A stretch of DNA of 37,985 bases from Dinochytrium kinnereticum (lineage: Eukaryota; Chytridiomycota; Chytridiomycetes; Chytridiales; Chytridiaceae), in contig JADGJT010000226.1 in NCBI GenBank assembly GCA_027604005.1, positions 311-38,295 on the forward strand, written 5' to 3'. This document shows, piece by piece, positions 18,438-31,448 of this stretch. A program made the position numbers and the translations under genes. Position 1 is the first letter of the stretch; each line of letters begins with the position of its first letter. Below the pieces are notes generated by a model. That model was not told the DNA's origin. It ran no database searches and worked only from the letters and a program-made list of their open reading frames with translations.

Positions 18438-19888
18438 GAGTGGAAATGTTGAATAACTGGAGGCTAACACCCAATCAAACACCTTAATACATGTATCTAG
18501 TGATTTACAAGAGTATCAGCAGATAAACTCTCTCTGTACTTGCAGATATGCCTTTTAATAATTCCTTTACTGGAGTCAATCATTTTGCGGCAAGTCAAAA
18601 CGTGTAAAAGCGAAGAAAAATAACTGGTGCGGCATTATGTGTCAAACTACCTGTTAAGAGTCAACAATATGAACAAGCATGTTCATCATAAACACTGGAT
18701 ATCAATTCGGAGCTCTCCTTTTGAGGTGGTCGGGGAATTCTAAACAAAGGGAACCTTTGCAGAGCGCGCCCGCCTTTCAATAGAATTCGACAGCGCAAAC
18801 TGCTTATACATATTCATTATATATCTGAGAATCTTTGAGAAACACGACGTACCTGAAGGACGCAAGCACTGGCCCTGCCTCTGGCTTGCTGTAAACCGCT
18901 GCGCGTTCTCAGATTCGGCATCGAAACGAGTCAGTGTAACGTTCACTGTTTGCACGAGTCTGCTTCACCACCTGTCTGCATCCTTCACATCCAAGGCTCC
19001 TACATCCATCGCAATACACACACCGCCAGCTACACTCGTTCTGTTCGTAGCTTCCTCTCTAAGCTGACGGCTCCTGCCTGTAGGAAAAGGCCCTGCATCG
19101 ATTCGTTCAGACCAAAGGTTTCCTCTTGCATCGCTTGCGGAGCTTTTCTATCGCTTCATCCCCTCTAAGAGTCGAAAACAGAGTGGATCAGCATCCACAT
19201 TACTTGAATCTCTTTTTTGACCTAGTTTTTGACACCATTTGTTTCTTCTTTTGTTTGCTGCGCTGTGGTTGCCTCTTGCCTTACTGTTATTTACTAGTCA
19301 ACATATTTTAAAGCCTTTCTCCTATTATTCTGAACCTTTTGTAATATTCTCATCCATCACACTGCCCAGCATGGCTTTCTTCACTCTTTCCCATTAAATG
19401 GATAGCTCAACTTACTGTTTAGCAACCCGCACGCGCAGCCCAGCAGCCACCTTTTCATTCCCCATTCTTTCGTTTTCGTTTGGTCATTCCTCCACAATTC
19501 CACTTGATTCCTTCTTTGCCCGCTTGACTCGCCCATCTCAGATTCAATCTGATTCTCCCATCGTAAATTCGCTGCCTAAGTTCAACCGGAGGTTGAACCG
19601 TCGTTTATATCCGCCAGACCATCGTTGATCTTCCATCGAGTTGGCATCCAACTTCTTTTTTCTTAAACTCTTTAACCCTTTGAGGTGAGACATGTTGGAT
19701 ACGCAGCATTTCCTTTTTTTGAAACTTGCACAGTGACTTTGTCATGCTAATTTTTGCAATCTTCACTATGCCTCCATTTTCATCTCTCCCCTTCGCAGAG
19801 CCAGCCAAGGCACCATCCGCATCGCGTCAGGTCGGATCTCGTGTCGGAATAATCCCTGCCCATTCTGTCTACAGAGGAAGAGGCATCG
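18438..19888 (+). other. Long intergenic region before the RNF10 gene
   Basis: No gene is supported in these 1451 bp. The first part is AT-rich; the later part is pyrimidine-rich, as in a fungal promoter and leader. A possible 5'UTR intron of the RNF10 gene runs from GTGAGA at 19685 to TTCGCAG at 19798, with a TGCTAAT branch-like element near 19745. The short open frames contain no recognised family. Confidence 0.45.
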
Positions 19889-22583
19889 ATGTCTCGCAAT
19901 CGTACCGCCAAAATGAACATTGCAGCATCAGAATTTGTCCCCTCGGGGAGCATTGGCGGATCTGGGAGTAACAATAACTCTGGATCCAATGGAAGTCTAT
20001 CGAGATCGAATGGCAGACGCTCGAGCATACAGTCCCAAAGCTCCTCGGCATCGTATTCTAAGCATAATAATTCTAGTGGGCAGCATGCTCAGCAGAGCCA
20101 ACCCCGTCGAAGACGTCAAAGTCAACGGGAGAAGAAAGCCTCCCGTCATAATAATGAAACACCTTCAATTGCTGCTAACGATTATGAGGTACGTTGCTTG
20201 ATTGCCTGATGTATCTAATTTATGTAGATTGTTGGGCTTGGCTTAGCCAACAAGCGAGGGGAAATCTCCTTGAACCATCTTCTGAACTTCTCCTTTCCAG
20301 CTCGTGAGCCTCAAACTGGGTTATCAACCCCGCTAAAAAAGAAGGGTGTGATTTACCAGCCCTTCATGAAGGAGAGATTTATAAATGCAAAGTAAGTTTT
20401 TTTTTCTGCGCTTTTTGTTTCTCATTTATCATGTCTAGCTATCGGTTTATCATGAACCCTGAAGGCGATTACACGGTAAACTTATTCGATTCCGACATTA
20501 TTGTAGAATGGAATGATATTCTTCAAGTTGTAAGTAGAAATAGGGTGTAGATACACGGGTCTAATCAACGTTTTAGCTGGTTCCAGCTGCGAAGATATTT
20601 CACTGTCCGATTTGCCTGACAGAACCGACGGCGCCTCGTATGACACGATGTGGTCATATCTATTGCCACACGTGTATTCTTCATTACCTTAGCCTTGATA
20701 ATAGCTCAAAGTGGGCAAAGTGTCCTTTATGCCATGATGCGGTTTACGGGAAAGATTTGAAGAGTGCCCGCTTTGTACTTGTAGAGTCGATGTCAAGGAT
20801 TTCTCCGGTAGAACCTAGATCTGTTCCTATGACGCTGGTGAAACGAGCAATTGTGAGTATTTAATACTTTTTTATTTCTTCCTTATCCTGTTACAATTCA
20901 TTTGCTAAAAAAACACACAAAGAACTCATCACTGGCTCTACCTCGCGCCACATATTGTGACTGGAATCCGCATCCAAAGTCTGTCTCGCACACGGCTGCA
21001 CCATCCGTTGACAATACTTCTTTTATCCCCTTTTCCAAGCTGATGCTGGCCACAGACTCTTACCTTAGAAATTACATTCTGGAGCCTGACCGCCGCGACC
21101 TTGGCGTGGCTCTGAATGAAGCACTTCATGAAGAGTCAATGTTAAAAGCGTTGGGCGGCGGGCGAACGAAAGCTGCTATGGAATCGGGACTAGCATCATC
21201 CGGGTCAGAGAGACCTTTTATCGAAATGGCCCTTGCAGAGGTTAAAGCAAAGCTGGCCAAGATTCCCAATTCCACTCCGTACATAACCTCAGATACGATA
21301 GCGGATAGAAGGATGCCGGCTAGTCCTGACGAATACGGGATGATTCCGCGGGAGCCTGAGGATATTTCATTGAGCGTAGTAGCTTCGGCGGAATTGACCT
21401 CTGAGCCTAAAGAGAATTCTGTGAACCCAGATCGGTCTAAGTCGAGGCAGAGTGGGCCCCCTTCAGATGGATTCTATTATTTCTATCAGGCATCGGACGG
21501 TCAGCATATTTACATGCATCCCTTGGAGATTAAGATGCTAAAGCATGAATTTGTGGAGTATGATAAGTTCCCAGACCATATTATTGCTAAGGCATTAACG
21601 ATCCAAGAGTCTACTATGAATGAGGTATTTCAAGCTTGCGTTTCATCTGCTTTGCTCTATTTACTCTCTTTCATCACTAATGCGCTCTCGCTTCTGTCTA
21701 TTTGGTTTTAAGGAACTGAAAAAGAAATGCAAATATCTTAGCCATGTTCCTTTATCTTGCGATATCAGTTTTTGCGAATTAGATCTTACGGGAGTTGTTT
21801 CTACGGCAACGATGACATTTTTTGAGAGTGAGTGTTAGCTGACTAGTGTCTTTCCATATTAAACTATGCTAACCTTCTTTATCTTTTGGAATAGAGGAAC
21901 TATCCCAAAGGTCAAAAAAATACCAACAAATGGAACGTGAGTTGAGAGAGGAAGCTGAAAAGAAGAAAACGGATATCAGCGGTAGCCTTCTCTCTTCCTC
22001 CCCTTCCTCCAGTTTCATGAATCGTTCAGATATGACGAGAGACGAGATAACCAGTTCGTGGGAAGACCCCACTCTCTTTGATACTCTCTGGCCGGCCGCA
22101 AAGCCTATCTCAAGCCCTTATCCGATTCAAGGCTCGTCCTTAGCTGGCCCCAACTCGTCTGATGATGAAGGCGCTTCAGCTCATTCAGTCTCTCCCCCGC
22201 GTCAGGATCAAGCCCGAGCGGCGGTTCCTTTAGCTTCTTTTGCAACCATGGCCGCAAAGTCATCTAACGGAAGCCCTCTCCCCAATGCCTGGTCTTCGAG
22301 GGCAATAAAGCCGCCTTCTTCTGCGGTTCGTAGAAACAACCGTCTATTAGTTGGGGCGGATTCCGACGAAGAGGCTTTTGGGTATATGGTGGATGATGAG
22401 CTTGGATGGGCTTTAGATCTGGAGGAAGCCTTGGAAACATCAGGCGGGGGAAGCAATTCTGTAGGAAAAGGACCGGCAATAGTTACCTCAACACCTGCCT
22501 CTGGGACAGCATCAGGGAGTGGTGGGAAAAAGGGTGGAAAGAAAGTGCTCCTTGTAAGCAACGGAGGCCGTAGGAGGTATTGA
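19889..22583 (+). CDS. RNF10/Mag2-type RING finger E3 ubiquitin ligase
   Basis: Seven exons (19889-20188, 20228-20391, 20439-20529, 20577-20852, 20923-21624, 21713-21827, 21895-22583) encode 778 residues, close to human RNF10 (811). The N-terminus is Ser/Asn-rich. It is followed by the family segment LNHLLNFSFPAREP, then YQPFMKERFINANYRFIMNP. The C3HC4 RING is complete: C195, C198, C210, H212, C215, C218, C234, C237 (FHCPICLTEPTAPRMTRCGH ... KCPLCHDAVYGKDL). Downstream, FYYFYQASDGQHIYMHPLEI and the YLSHVPLSCDISFCELDL region are also RNF10 hallmarks. Yeast Mag2 and animal RNF10 ubiquitinate 40S ribosomal proteins in ribosome-associated quality control, so a cytosolic role there is likely. The gene converges with the exchanger gene. 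Confidence 0.92.
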
Positions 22584-22991
22584 AGGGCAAACAGATTCCA
22601 TTTTCCAAATTCTTTATTTGGTCATTTAAAGCTTGTATCATTTCCTTGTGTTTGGCGTTTTGAAAGGGGAGCAGGTGTGCCTTCGCTATTTAAAGCGAGA
22701 TTTTGCTTGTACCTTATGAAAGCATCACACCAATATTTCGAAAATATAACTGTGGTAGTTTTGGCCCTAAATAACAAACAGTAGCCTTGCTTTTGATGAT
22801 AAAAAATTCATGTAGTCAGGGTTGCCAATACGAATCTATCAACAATAATTAAGTACGAGAAAGAAATCAACAAAATCGACGCACGTACGAAGAGTGCGAC
22901 AACTACAACAAAAAGGAGACAAAAAAATGATTTGATTCAGGAGTGAACAGAAGGATGCTCGAAAAAGTACAAGGCTTTAGAAGAAAAAAAA
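22584..22991. other. Convergent intergenic region
   Basis: A 408-bp AT-rich gap between the 3' ends of two convergent genes. It presumably carries both 3'UTRs. Nothing else was recognised. Confidence 0.45.
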
Positions 22992-25900
22992 TTAAGAGTC
23001 ACTACTAAGACTGGGAGGCGCGTAAAAGAAAGCGAGCATCAGCACCCCGTATGCAAGAAGTAGCATCGCGCCTTTGAAGTAATTCGACTTGCCCTCAATA
23101 TAGAGGTAAGTAACGGTAAACACTGAAAACAAAACCGCTACAAGGTCCCAGCGGGGAAACACCAAACTAAATGCGTCTTGAATAGGTGCTGACGGAGGGT
23201 TCTCATCCATAAGCCCATTAGAGCTATTGATGAAAATCGCTTCCCACAATGGCATCACCATCTTCCCTATCATCTGAAAGGGAATACGGTGGCCAGTCGC
23301 ACTGGCAAGGAATTCTAGACCAGCGTCCCCGGCGCCAGCGTGGGGTGTCTTGGGTCTTGTGGAATGGCTCCCACCAAAGATTCGCCAATATGCCGAAAAG
23401 CCGACGAGGATAGGGATCTGGAGAAGAGCAACTTGTATGGTATAGGCAGAGCCAATTTCGAGGGAAAGGGCGATATTTCCCATCTGAGCAAAAGCGATGG
23501 CGTTGTCTATTGATCGGATTGGTCAGTCATACATGTAAAATAAGAACATAAGAAATGCTTACAAAATTCAGTCACCGTGGGAACGATGGCAAAGAGTGTT
23601 AAACCTAGCAGCTTCTCATCCACAGCCCATCCACCCTCCTTCCCATCCCCACCACCTGTCCCAATTACATGATCTACAGCATCAATCAATACCTCAGCGA
23701 TAAGGCTAAAAAGAACCGTGGCACCAAGAAGAACCATAGTTGACTTGGCCGAAGTCCAATTCGGGTGATCATGACCATGGCCGCCACCTCCCCCACTAAC
23801 CGAATTCGAAGCACCAGGTTGAACTGAATGACGGATAGCCATACGTGCATCTGCGTCTAGGGCAGTACCTGATGTCCCATGTACCGCACCCCGATGTAGT
23901 GAAGATGGCCTTGCGTTCTGCCCACTTTCTAAAGGGCCCCGTAGTGAGGAAGTACGACTCCTAGGATTATTTAATGGAAAAGCACGCCCAGAAGCTTGGG
24001 AGGCAGCAGCTAAACCTCTGTGATACGCCTCAACAGACGAATTCGTGGTTTGTTGAGACCCCAGAATGTTTCCTCGGTTTCCAGGAGGCAATGAATCCAC
24101 AGCAGAGAGAAGGTCACTCTCAGAGTCTGAAGAAGATGTAGTGGAGTCCACGGACATCATGTCATCAACTATTCTTTTAGGGGCGTTGCCGTTTTGAGTC
24201 TGATAAGGTCGGTATCGATGGCCTGGTTCACTTCCAACAGGGTTCGGGATCGCGATATTCAATCTTGGACGGAGGGCACTTAACTGTTGAGCAGATGTAG
24301 ACGTCATATACCCTTTTTGCTGAAACTGAGACGAGTAAACTAGATCTTCAGAGCTGATTCCGAGACCGTGGACAGATGATTGAGGAGTTGACGGAGGGAT
24401 CGGAGGCGGCTTATAGATCGTATCTGATGATCTCATAGGAGAAAGTGCGGGTGAAATCAGAGGCGTGCGGGCGGAAGCAGAATTAGAGGTCTGAGTCGGT
24501 CTCAAATTAGGAGAGAGGGTGAATCCAAGCGATGGGTTGCTTCCGTTTGCAGGACGTGAGGCAGAGACCGGGAGGGAATCGCGAGATATTTGTCGACGTC
24601 CACTCCTTGATCTTAGCCCAGAAACATCAGCCGACATCGGCCGATCCTGATGAGGAAGAGTTGGCGTCTGATGTTCCATCGGAGGAATGATCTGCTGGGT
24701 AGGACCATAGCTATCATCAATGCTATCCACATTTAAATCGACAATCCGGATAGTCTAAAATAGAAATTAGATAGCGATAATTATTTCTAAGTATACCCTT
24801 CGATGCTTCTTTTTGGTATTGTAAATACGCTTGGAGTGGGTCCTTAACGTAAACCAAAGGCCGACAGCGTAAACTAAGAGTAAGGCGACAGCACTTCCGT
24901 ACATTAGTGGCCTCGTGTGCTTTTGATAGATAGGGTCCAGTGTTGGAGCCGGTTGATGATACCTGCACATCTTGCAAGAAAGAGCTACTTGGATAGGAGA
25001 AAGTGCAGACACTGCAATAGAAATATATGAAAGTTTATTAGACATGTACTATTGTGTAAAAGGAAACGGAAGATAGAAAGCAGGGGTAGAATTTACTTAA
25101 AGGAGAAAAAAGGATACAAACCTTCAGCAGTAGGAACAGGACACTCCAAACACTGCAATTCAAAAGTGCCATAAACCTCTTGAAACAGCGTCGGTCCAAA
25201 AACCCCAATTACAGAAATGATGAGCATAGTACTCGTAACCGTCGCCGCTTTCGAATTGAATTTCTGCTCTTTCCTCTTTAGCCCTCCTGAAAACATGGAA
25301 ACTCCCGGAAGGGCTAGCAGTCCCGCCATAAAACTTCCCACAATAGCCCCCTCAACCATTCTCGTCTTGCCTTCCATCAACGCGAGGCAATAGAGGATGA
25401 CTTCGACAATAGATCCAAAAGTTGCATTGACCACAGCTCCTAGGGCAAGGGATCCGGTTTGGGCAGTAATGGATGAGACTGCCATTCCAATAAAATATGA
25501 AAGGGGGATGACAGAGAGAAGAGCACAACTAAAGATAACGGTGTAAGACCCCATGCCTTTATGATCCCAAAGGGGGCCCAAGTAGTAGAAATCCAAAAGT
25601 GTAAATATCACAATGGCCAACAAATTGATAAAAATGATATTAACACCATCGACCGTGTACTAAAATGGAAAAAAAAAAAGTATAATCGTTAGTAGGGATA
25701 CTAAAGTTATGTGGAAAGCCAAGTCAAAAGATACTTTGTGCGGCGGTAAGAAGTAAAATGTGAGTAACATACTTTATAATATCGCAGTCCGACAGCATTA
25801 TAGGTACATAACACAATCAAGTAATCGGATGTCTGGAACTCAGAGTTCTTAGCCACTGCCTCCGCTTTTCGCGCTATCGAAGCCGCACCCGTATCAACAA

Positions 25901-28139
25901 ACACACTAACAGGCCTTAACATCTTTGAACGACTTTCGCCCTTATTCAATGGCCGTCCACGTTCAATTGTTGATAAAGCGTTTCCGTTACTTTTTGTTGA
26001 ATGATAAGATGGCCCAAGTGGTGGGGTACCCGGCGACATAATAATAGAATTCATCATCTCCTCAGGCGGGTCTGGAGAAACAGCTGTGCTGCTCCCCTCA
26101 CCGTAGTTATTTCTAGACACAATGTTTCTAAAATCCTCATTGTCGCTTTCGTAATCAAAACCGCTGGCCATCCTCTCGTGGGTTCTGGCAGGCACTTCAC
26201 TGACGGCAGACTGTCGCTGTTCTTGCATTTGGGATGCCTTAATATTCTGAATGTTGTCCCAATGCTCCTCGGGACGATGAGCAGAAAGCCGTAGTGGGTG
26301 ACGAAAAAGGTGTCGCAGCAGAACATAGTTCAGCTTTGCCATAGGCACGGACACAACAGCGAAGAAACAGCAGCCAGTAACAAGTAAGTGTAGAGGCGCT
26401 AAGGTGAAGAACAAAACAACGGAAAAGAGAAAGCCTGAGAATCCGCCTGCCTGTATGCGTTTAACACGACGGTGCCAAGATGTGGCTGGTGTGGAAATCG
26501 AACCCTGTTCATTACTCACACTGAAGGGTAGATGGACGATGTTCGAATCTGATCCTGGTCGAAGCCCGTGAGAAGCCTCCAATGAGATAGCACTTTCACC
26601 GAGATCCCCCGAAATATCCGAATTGTTATCTCCTATTTCTTCCTCATCTGAGGTCAAACCCTCCAAATCTTCAACCACATTCGCAGAGGAAACTCGCCTT
26701 TGAGGAGTGCTCATTGCTCTCGGCCTTTTTCCCTGGGTACCTGTTAATCGTGACTCTCGGCGAAAAGGCGTGGAATCTATGCTAGGAACTCCAAGATTGA
26801 CATGAACATCATTCGAAATCACTGGAGCCGCCCTATGGTCTGCAAGAAGAGAAGTAGACTCGTTTACAAAGACCTCGTCATTCCTAAGGTCTTCCATAAC
26901 CTTTACGTCTTCATTATCCTCCCGCGAAAGGCGAGAATTGTATGCTGCAACGTGCTCCCTTCGTTTTGCTATGAATTTACCAAAAGGCCAGAGAATATAG
27001 CCAGATAGATTTATCAGAGCCTAGAAACGTTCAACAAAAAAGTCAGCGTTCAAGTAAATTTCAATAAAAAAATGTCCGTACCCTTGAATACTGCCATGTT
27101 CTTTCCACTTCTCGTGCAAACCGAGCCAGATGACCGATCAAAAACACGTCGTATCTGAGGGCTGGTGCCGTGCATGGATAAGCAATACAGAAAAGTACTG
27201 AAATGAACCAGGATCCAAGCTTCCCAATAACTGCGATTGGGCCCAAAACCAGAATGGCCACCAGGAGGTAAGCGAGCGCCATCCACCATCCAAACAATAT
27301 CACCCAAAGAATATTGCCAGGCTGGTATATAGTGGAGAGCCCTTCCTTAGGCCGACCCGGAACGGAATGCAGATCTGAATAAGTTATAGCATTGATACTT
27401 CTATCCTTCTTGTAAAGTGCGGGTTTCCATATCTTTAAGCCAAAAGGATGGGATACGTTGATAGCCTGAGGTAATGTTGATTGTGTGATTAGCCCAGTTG
27501 CGAGTATGATATGGTTTGGCCACCCACCTCCTGCATATCTTTGACAGTAGTATTAGCATACAATTCGCCGCACAGGACTCGGTCTGCAGCTTCCATCTTC
27601 AGCTCCTCTTCCTCTTCCTCATTCACGGGCACTTCTTGGGGGGGGTGATAAGGTGTTTGATCAACGTCGGATTGCTGGATGTTGTCCCTTGTGTCATCAA
27701 CAACATCCTCAATGATGTCATCCTCAATCTCAAAAGGCATTGACAATGACGATGAGGCTGCAGGCTGCTGCCGCGCCGCCATGGCAGCCAAAAGCGGATT
27801 GCTTCGTTGTGGTGTTTTCGACAGGTCATCGCCGTCGTCATCTACTGCCGGTTCCAAAGGCTCATCATCGAACGGCGTCGAAGGCAGAAAAAGCTGAGGC
27901 AGTGGATTTACTGAAACCTGCTGCTGGATGCGAACATCATTAGGCGTCGTTGGAGGAAACTGTGCTGACACCGTGTAATTCCTTTGGGAGAGTGGAGGAT
28001 GCGGAGGAATGTTTCCAGATGACGTGGAAGAACGCATGCCATCTGAGGTCAATACTGTCTCCTGATCTTCTGAATGCTCTCCTCGAAATGCGTGCGCCGA
28101 TGGAGCGCCTGCGGATGCCTTCTTTTCGAATGTGGGCAT
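22992..28139 (-). CDS. CAX/Vnx1-type vacuolar cation/proton exchanger with YccF domain
   Basis: Seven exons on the minus strand: 28139-27528, 27465-27082, 27020-25773, 25659-25122, 25011-24797, 24754-23563, 23506-22992. They give 1567 residues with consistent phases. The N-terminal 200 residues are acidic and disordered. A YccF-type membrane domain begins near 250 (NILWVILFGWWMALAYLLVA ... IGKLGSW), continued across the splice by GYILWPFGKF. A long disordered insert separates it from the exchanger core: alpha-1 repeat GSLALGAVVNATFGSIVEVI near 817-840, then GSFMAGLLALPGVSMFSGG, and alpha-2 region LTLFAIVPTVTEFYNAIAFAQMGN with GSAYTIQVALLQIP in exons 6-7. Fungal Vnx1-like proteins combine YccF and CaCA domains and exchange vacuolar monovalent cations or Ca2+ for protons. 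This one is much longer than yeast Vnx1 (about 900) because of two Ser/Asp-rich insertions of several hundred residues. An upstream in-frame ATG at 28196 is possible. Cation specificity cannot be read from the sequence. Confidence 0.9.
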
Positions 28140-28861
28140 TGAACGTAAAGCTGTCTTCGGAACAAAAAAGACCCCGCTTACACCCACTTTAAACAAGGAG
28201 AATTATGTGCTCCCTTCGCAAGTATCCTTCGAGTGATGAATGGAAATTGGGGGGCGGTCAGCCTCAGTATGAGGGCAGTAGTTTCGTTGACGGCTGAAGG
28301 GCAGCCAGTTGACTTGGGCTGCAAAAAATGAGTTGAGGCACAGACTGAAATTTCAAATGGTAAGATTGAAGATTGAAGGGAGCAGCGGCAGGACGCGCGA
28401 AAGCGGCTTCAAACCATGCAATACGCGTCGAAACTTCCTCAACAACATGCTCATATCTGGTTTGCTGTATTTGCGCGCATTCCACCATTGCTTAGCTACC
28501 TGCAAGAATCATGTCAAAATGTTGGGCCGGAAAGCGCAAGGCCATGCATGCCTACTGTCAACTCAGTGGCTGCATCCCCACTCATCTGTACCAGTGGGGG
28601 ATTGCTAGCTACTGCCGCGTCACTTGCCCAAAACTCGCCAGGGCGACGTCGCCTCCTTCGGTTGGGACTACATGTGTGCAACCTGCAATTTGCATGGTGG
28701 TCGCATTGTTCTGCCAGCAGCATTTGAGTGTCTTGCTGCCGTCGCCTTCAAACCACAGCACAACCCTCCTTCGCTAGACGCACGACGGCGCATCCGCATA
28801 CCTCTAGGAATCACTGGGGATCATCTAGGATCCGTGCCCGAATCCTCGTGTGCTGCGAACG
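28140..28861. promoter_or_regulatory. Divergent promoter region (exchanger / amino-acid permease)
   Basis: A 722-bp gap between divergent start codons. It is less AT-rich than other spacers and several overlapping frames remain open, but none resembles a protein family. The region 28140-28196 could be an N-terminal extension of the exchanger. I see no TATA box or clear regulatory repeat. Confidence 0.4.
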
Positions 28862-31022
28862 ATGACTCGGGATGAGGATGCTCGCGGCCGACCGACTCCC
28901 TTGCCAACCCACGATCCGGATGAGATGGCGCCTGGGGGATTAGTTTCTCACGAGAATGAATCTCTTATGCCCAGTGCAAGTGACTTGAGGGCTGAGGACT
29001 CTGCACGGCCACCATTTTTAAATAATAAATCGGAAGACGACGACGCTGACGACTTCGACGAGGGGGACGATGTCTTTGTTGATGTGGAGGGATTCTCGCG
29101 GAACGACTCATTTGATTTCGGAGTCGAGTACATGATTCCTTTGTCATCGACCTTGGCGAGAGAACAAACCGAAGTATGAGAATAGCTGTTCCGTATAGTC
29201 TTCGTTTTAGTCTACAACTTGGTCCTTACCATACGCCTGTAGATGCCGAAGTCGGTCAACCTTTTCACAGGTCTGGGTTTGATTATTGGTATGTGTATAG
29301 GCAGTGGGATATTCGCTTCTCCGGGCCCTGTGCTCGCTCGAACGGGCTCTGGCTGGGCTGCGGTTAGTACTGAACTTCTTTTACCTTTTTGTTTCTGATG
29401 TTTTAGACACCAACTAAAACATTCATAGCTGGGGGTATGGCTTTTTGGAGGAGGACTGTGCCTCCTCGGGTCATCATGCTATGCAGAGCTGGGGTCATCC
29501 ATTCCAGGAAATGGCGGCGAGTTCCTCTACCTTCTAAAAGCATTTGGAACATTGCCTGCATTTCTTTTTTCTTGGACAAATATCACTGTTACTCGTCCAG
29601 CAGCTGTTGCAGTAATTGCCGTCGTTTTCGGGGAGTATGCCACACGACTGATAGGGTTAAATTCTGTGATAGTAACTCGCGTGATAGCCGTTATCCTAAT
29701 ATGGAGCCTCACGGCGGTAAATTGCCTATCTTCGAAATTGGGTGCCGTTGTGCAAGACGTATTTACCGTTATGAAGCTCGTATCGCTTCTTGTTATTGGA
29801 GTAGTAGGGATTAGGTTTCTTTTCAATGGGGAGGGTGCGCATAACTTCGATCAAGCTGCACTTGCCCACACATCAAGAAATCCAGGAGACTATGCTATCG
29901 CACTTTACACGGCATTATGGGCTTACGATGGATGGTAATAAAATGTTTTCATTGTTTAATTCATATAATTAATAGGAATAATCTGAACTTGGTAACTGGG
30001 GAACTTCGCAATGCAGAAAAGGATTTGCCACGAGCAGTCACGATTGGTCCCTCGATCGTTGTTTTCTGTTATCTCCTTGTTAATGTCGCTTGTAGGTGCA
30101 GAAATATAGCTTTCGTGGGTATGGCTGACTTCAAAATGCAGATTATGCCGTCTTGCCTATAGATATTGTTCTTCATTCTAATTCGATAGCAGTGGTAAGT
30201 CACCTCAGGAATCAACACATAAAAATCAATTAATCTGGTTAAACAGGATTTCGGCAAAAAGGTCTTTGGGCCTATATCCTCTTTTCTCATTCCCCTGATC
30301 GTCCTTGGATCAACATTAGGCGCGTGCAATGCCACAATCTTCACTGGATCACGTGTTTCGTCCAGCTCATCCAAGCATGGTCACTCCCCAAAATTCTTAG
30401 GGAGCCTTCACCCTAAATTCCGCACTCCTGTAAATGCTCTGGTTATTCAGGCCATTCTATCCTCGGCCTTTTGCTCCGCAGCATCATTCTCACCACTCGT
30501 TACATTTTTTTCGGACATTGCGTGGCTCTTTTACCTGCTTACTGTCGCCTCCCTCCTTCGGCTCAGGGTGACAGAACCCTACCTCGATCGACCTTTTAGA
30601 GTGTGGGTCGGTGCGCCGGTCATATTTTGCGCTGTGACGGCGGGAATGATTACCCTTAGCCTGATTGAACGTCCCGTTGAGGGTATGTGTGCCGCTCTAT
30701 TCATGCTCTCAGGAATACCTGTCTGGTGGATTGCCTTTAAATCGGGTTGGTCCGCTCCTGGTTAGTCATTTTCATATAAGGCTCTTTTAAGTAGCTTATG
30801 GCTTTCTTTCCAGATGACTTTCAGGATCTTGTTCATAAAGCTTCGGTTCCTCTTCGGATCCTAAGAAGAAAGGGGATTTCAGGTGGAAATAGTGCTATCG
30901 CAGCATCTCATTCATCCTCACGGCAACTTTCTGGATGGTGGCCATCAACATCAGAGAGAGGGCATCAGCCGTTAACGGACGGGCCGGAGATGTCGTCTAG
31001 TGCAAGCACTGAAACTATTTAA
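28862..31022 (+). CDS. APC/LAT-family amino-acid permease (SLC7-like)
   Basis: Seven exons (28862-29173, 29243-29362, 29429-29934, 29976-30091, 30142-30194, 30247-30760, 30814-31022) encode 609 residues. The first exon (104 residues) is an acidic cytosolic tail with no membrane segment. Exon 2 opens with the first transmembrane helix and the APC substrate motif IGSGIF (123-128) in GLGLIIGMCIGSGIFASPGP. Further family markers are CYAELGSSIPGNGGE, LWAYDGWNNLN and ELRNAEKDLPRAV, the last two matching LAT/SLC7 transporters. About twelve helices can be counted. The protein probably imports neutral or cationic amino acids at the plasma membrane or vacuole; specificity cannot be fixed. The last exon is a hydrophilic C-terminal tail. 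The ATG of MPKSVN at the start of exon 2 is an alternative start if exon 1 is not used. Confidence 0.92.
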
Positions 31023-31234
31023 ATGGCATTCAGGATCATCTCTCCTGTTAAATTCAACTGGCAGTCACTGCCATATCTAATCCAAATCCCGTATCCTTAA
31101 CATAATACCGTCCATAAATACATGCCTATTTTGAGCGTATTTTGAGCAAAGCTTGGATTTTTGAAGTTAACTTCACCAGCCAGGAAACCGTGGCGATCGT
31201 GGCGATTTTTTTTGCTGATCACGGCTATCCCTCC

Positions 31235-31243
31235 TATAAATAG
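31235..31243 (+). promoter_or_regulatory. TATA box of the F-box-like gene
   Basis: TATAAATAG is a full match to the TATA consensus, 206 bp upstream of the ATG at 31449. That distance is long, but the leader appears to contain a 43-bp intron. Confidence 0.55.
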
Positions 31244-31403
31244 TCATGATGAGGAGCTGTGATTGGATGCCTCTTTAACAACACGGAAGTACTTGGGTTA
31301 TTGTTCGCATCCAAGGATTTCAACGTTACCGCTCATTACGATCGAGGCAGAGGTTTCTCGCTACAAGTTCTCGATTTGACTTACTTCAGTGAGCAGTCAG
31401 AAG

Positions 31404-31446
31404 GTAAGAAGACTAAACCTGCATTCTACCAACTGACCTACTTCAG
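31404..31446 (+). other. Probable 5'UTR intron
   Basis: GTAAGAAGACTAAACC near the start and CTGACCTACTTCAG at the end give a good donor, branch (CTGAC) and acceptor, ending two bases before the ATG at 31449. A near-copy of the acceptor (TTGACTTACTTCAG) occurs 57 bp upstream. Confidence 0.5.
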
Positions 31447-31448
31447 CC

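Larger units (their letters stand above)
31023..31448 (+). other. Spacer with promoter and leader of the F-box-like gene
   Basis: A 426-bp gap. It contains short direct repeats (TTTTGAGC twice near 31130-31147; GTGGCGAT twice at about 31190-31207), a TATA box at 31235 and a probable 5'UTR intron at 31404-31446. No protein gene is supported. Confidence 0.5.

Noticed and set aside
28140..28861. Overlapping open frames between the exchanger and permease genes
   Set aside because: They overlap in several frames, start at non-ATG codons or lack family resemblance, and lie where two promoters are expected.
31090..31100. GTATCCTTAAC resembling U12 splice signals
   Set aside because: It is downstream of the permease stop codon in a spacer, with no exon to splice.
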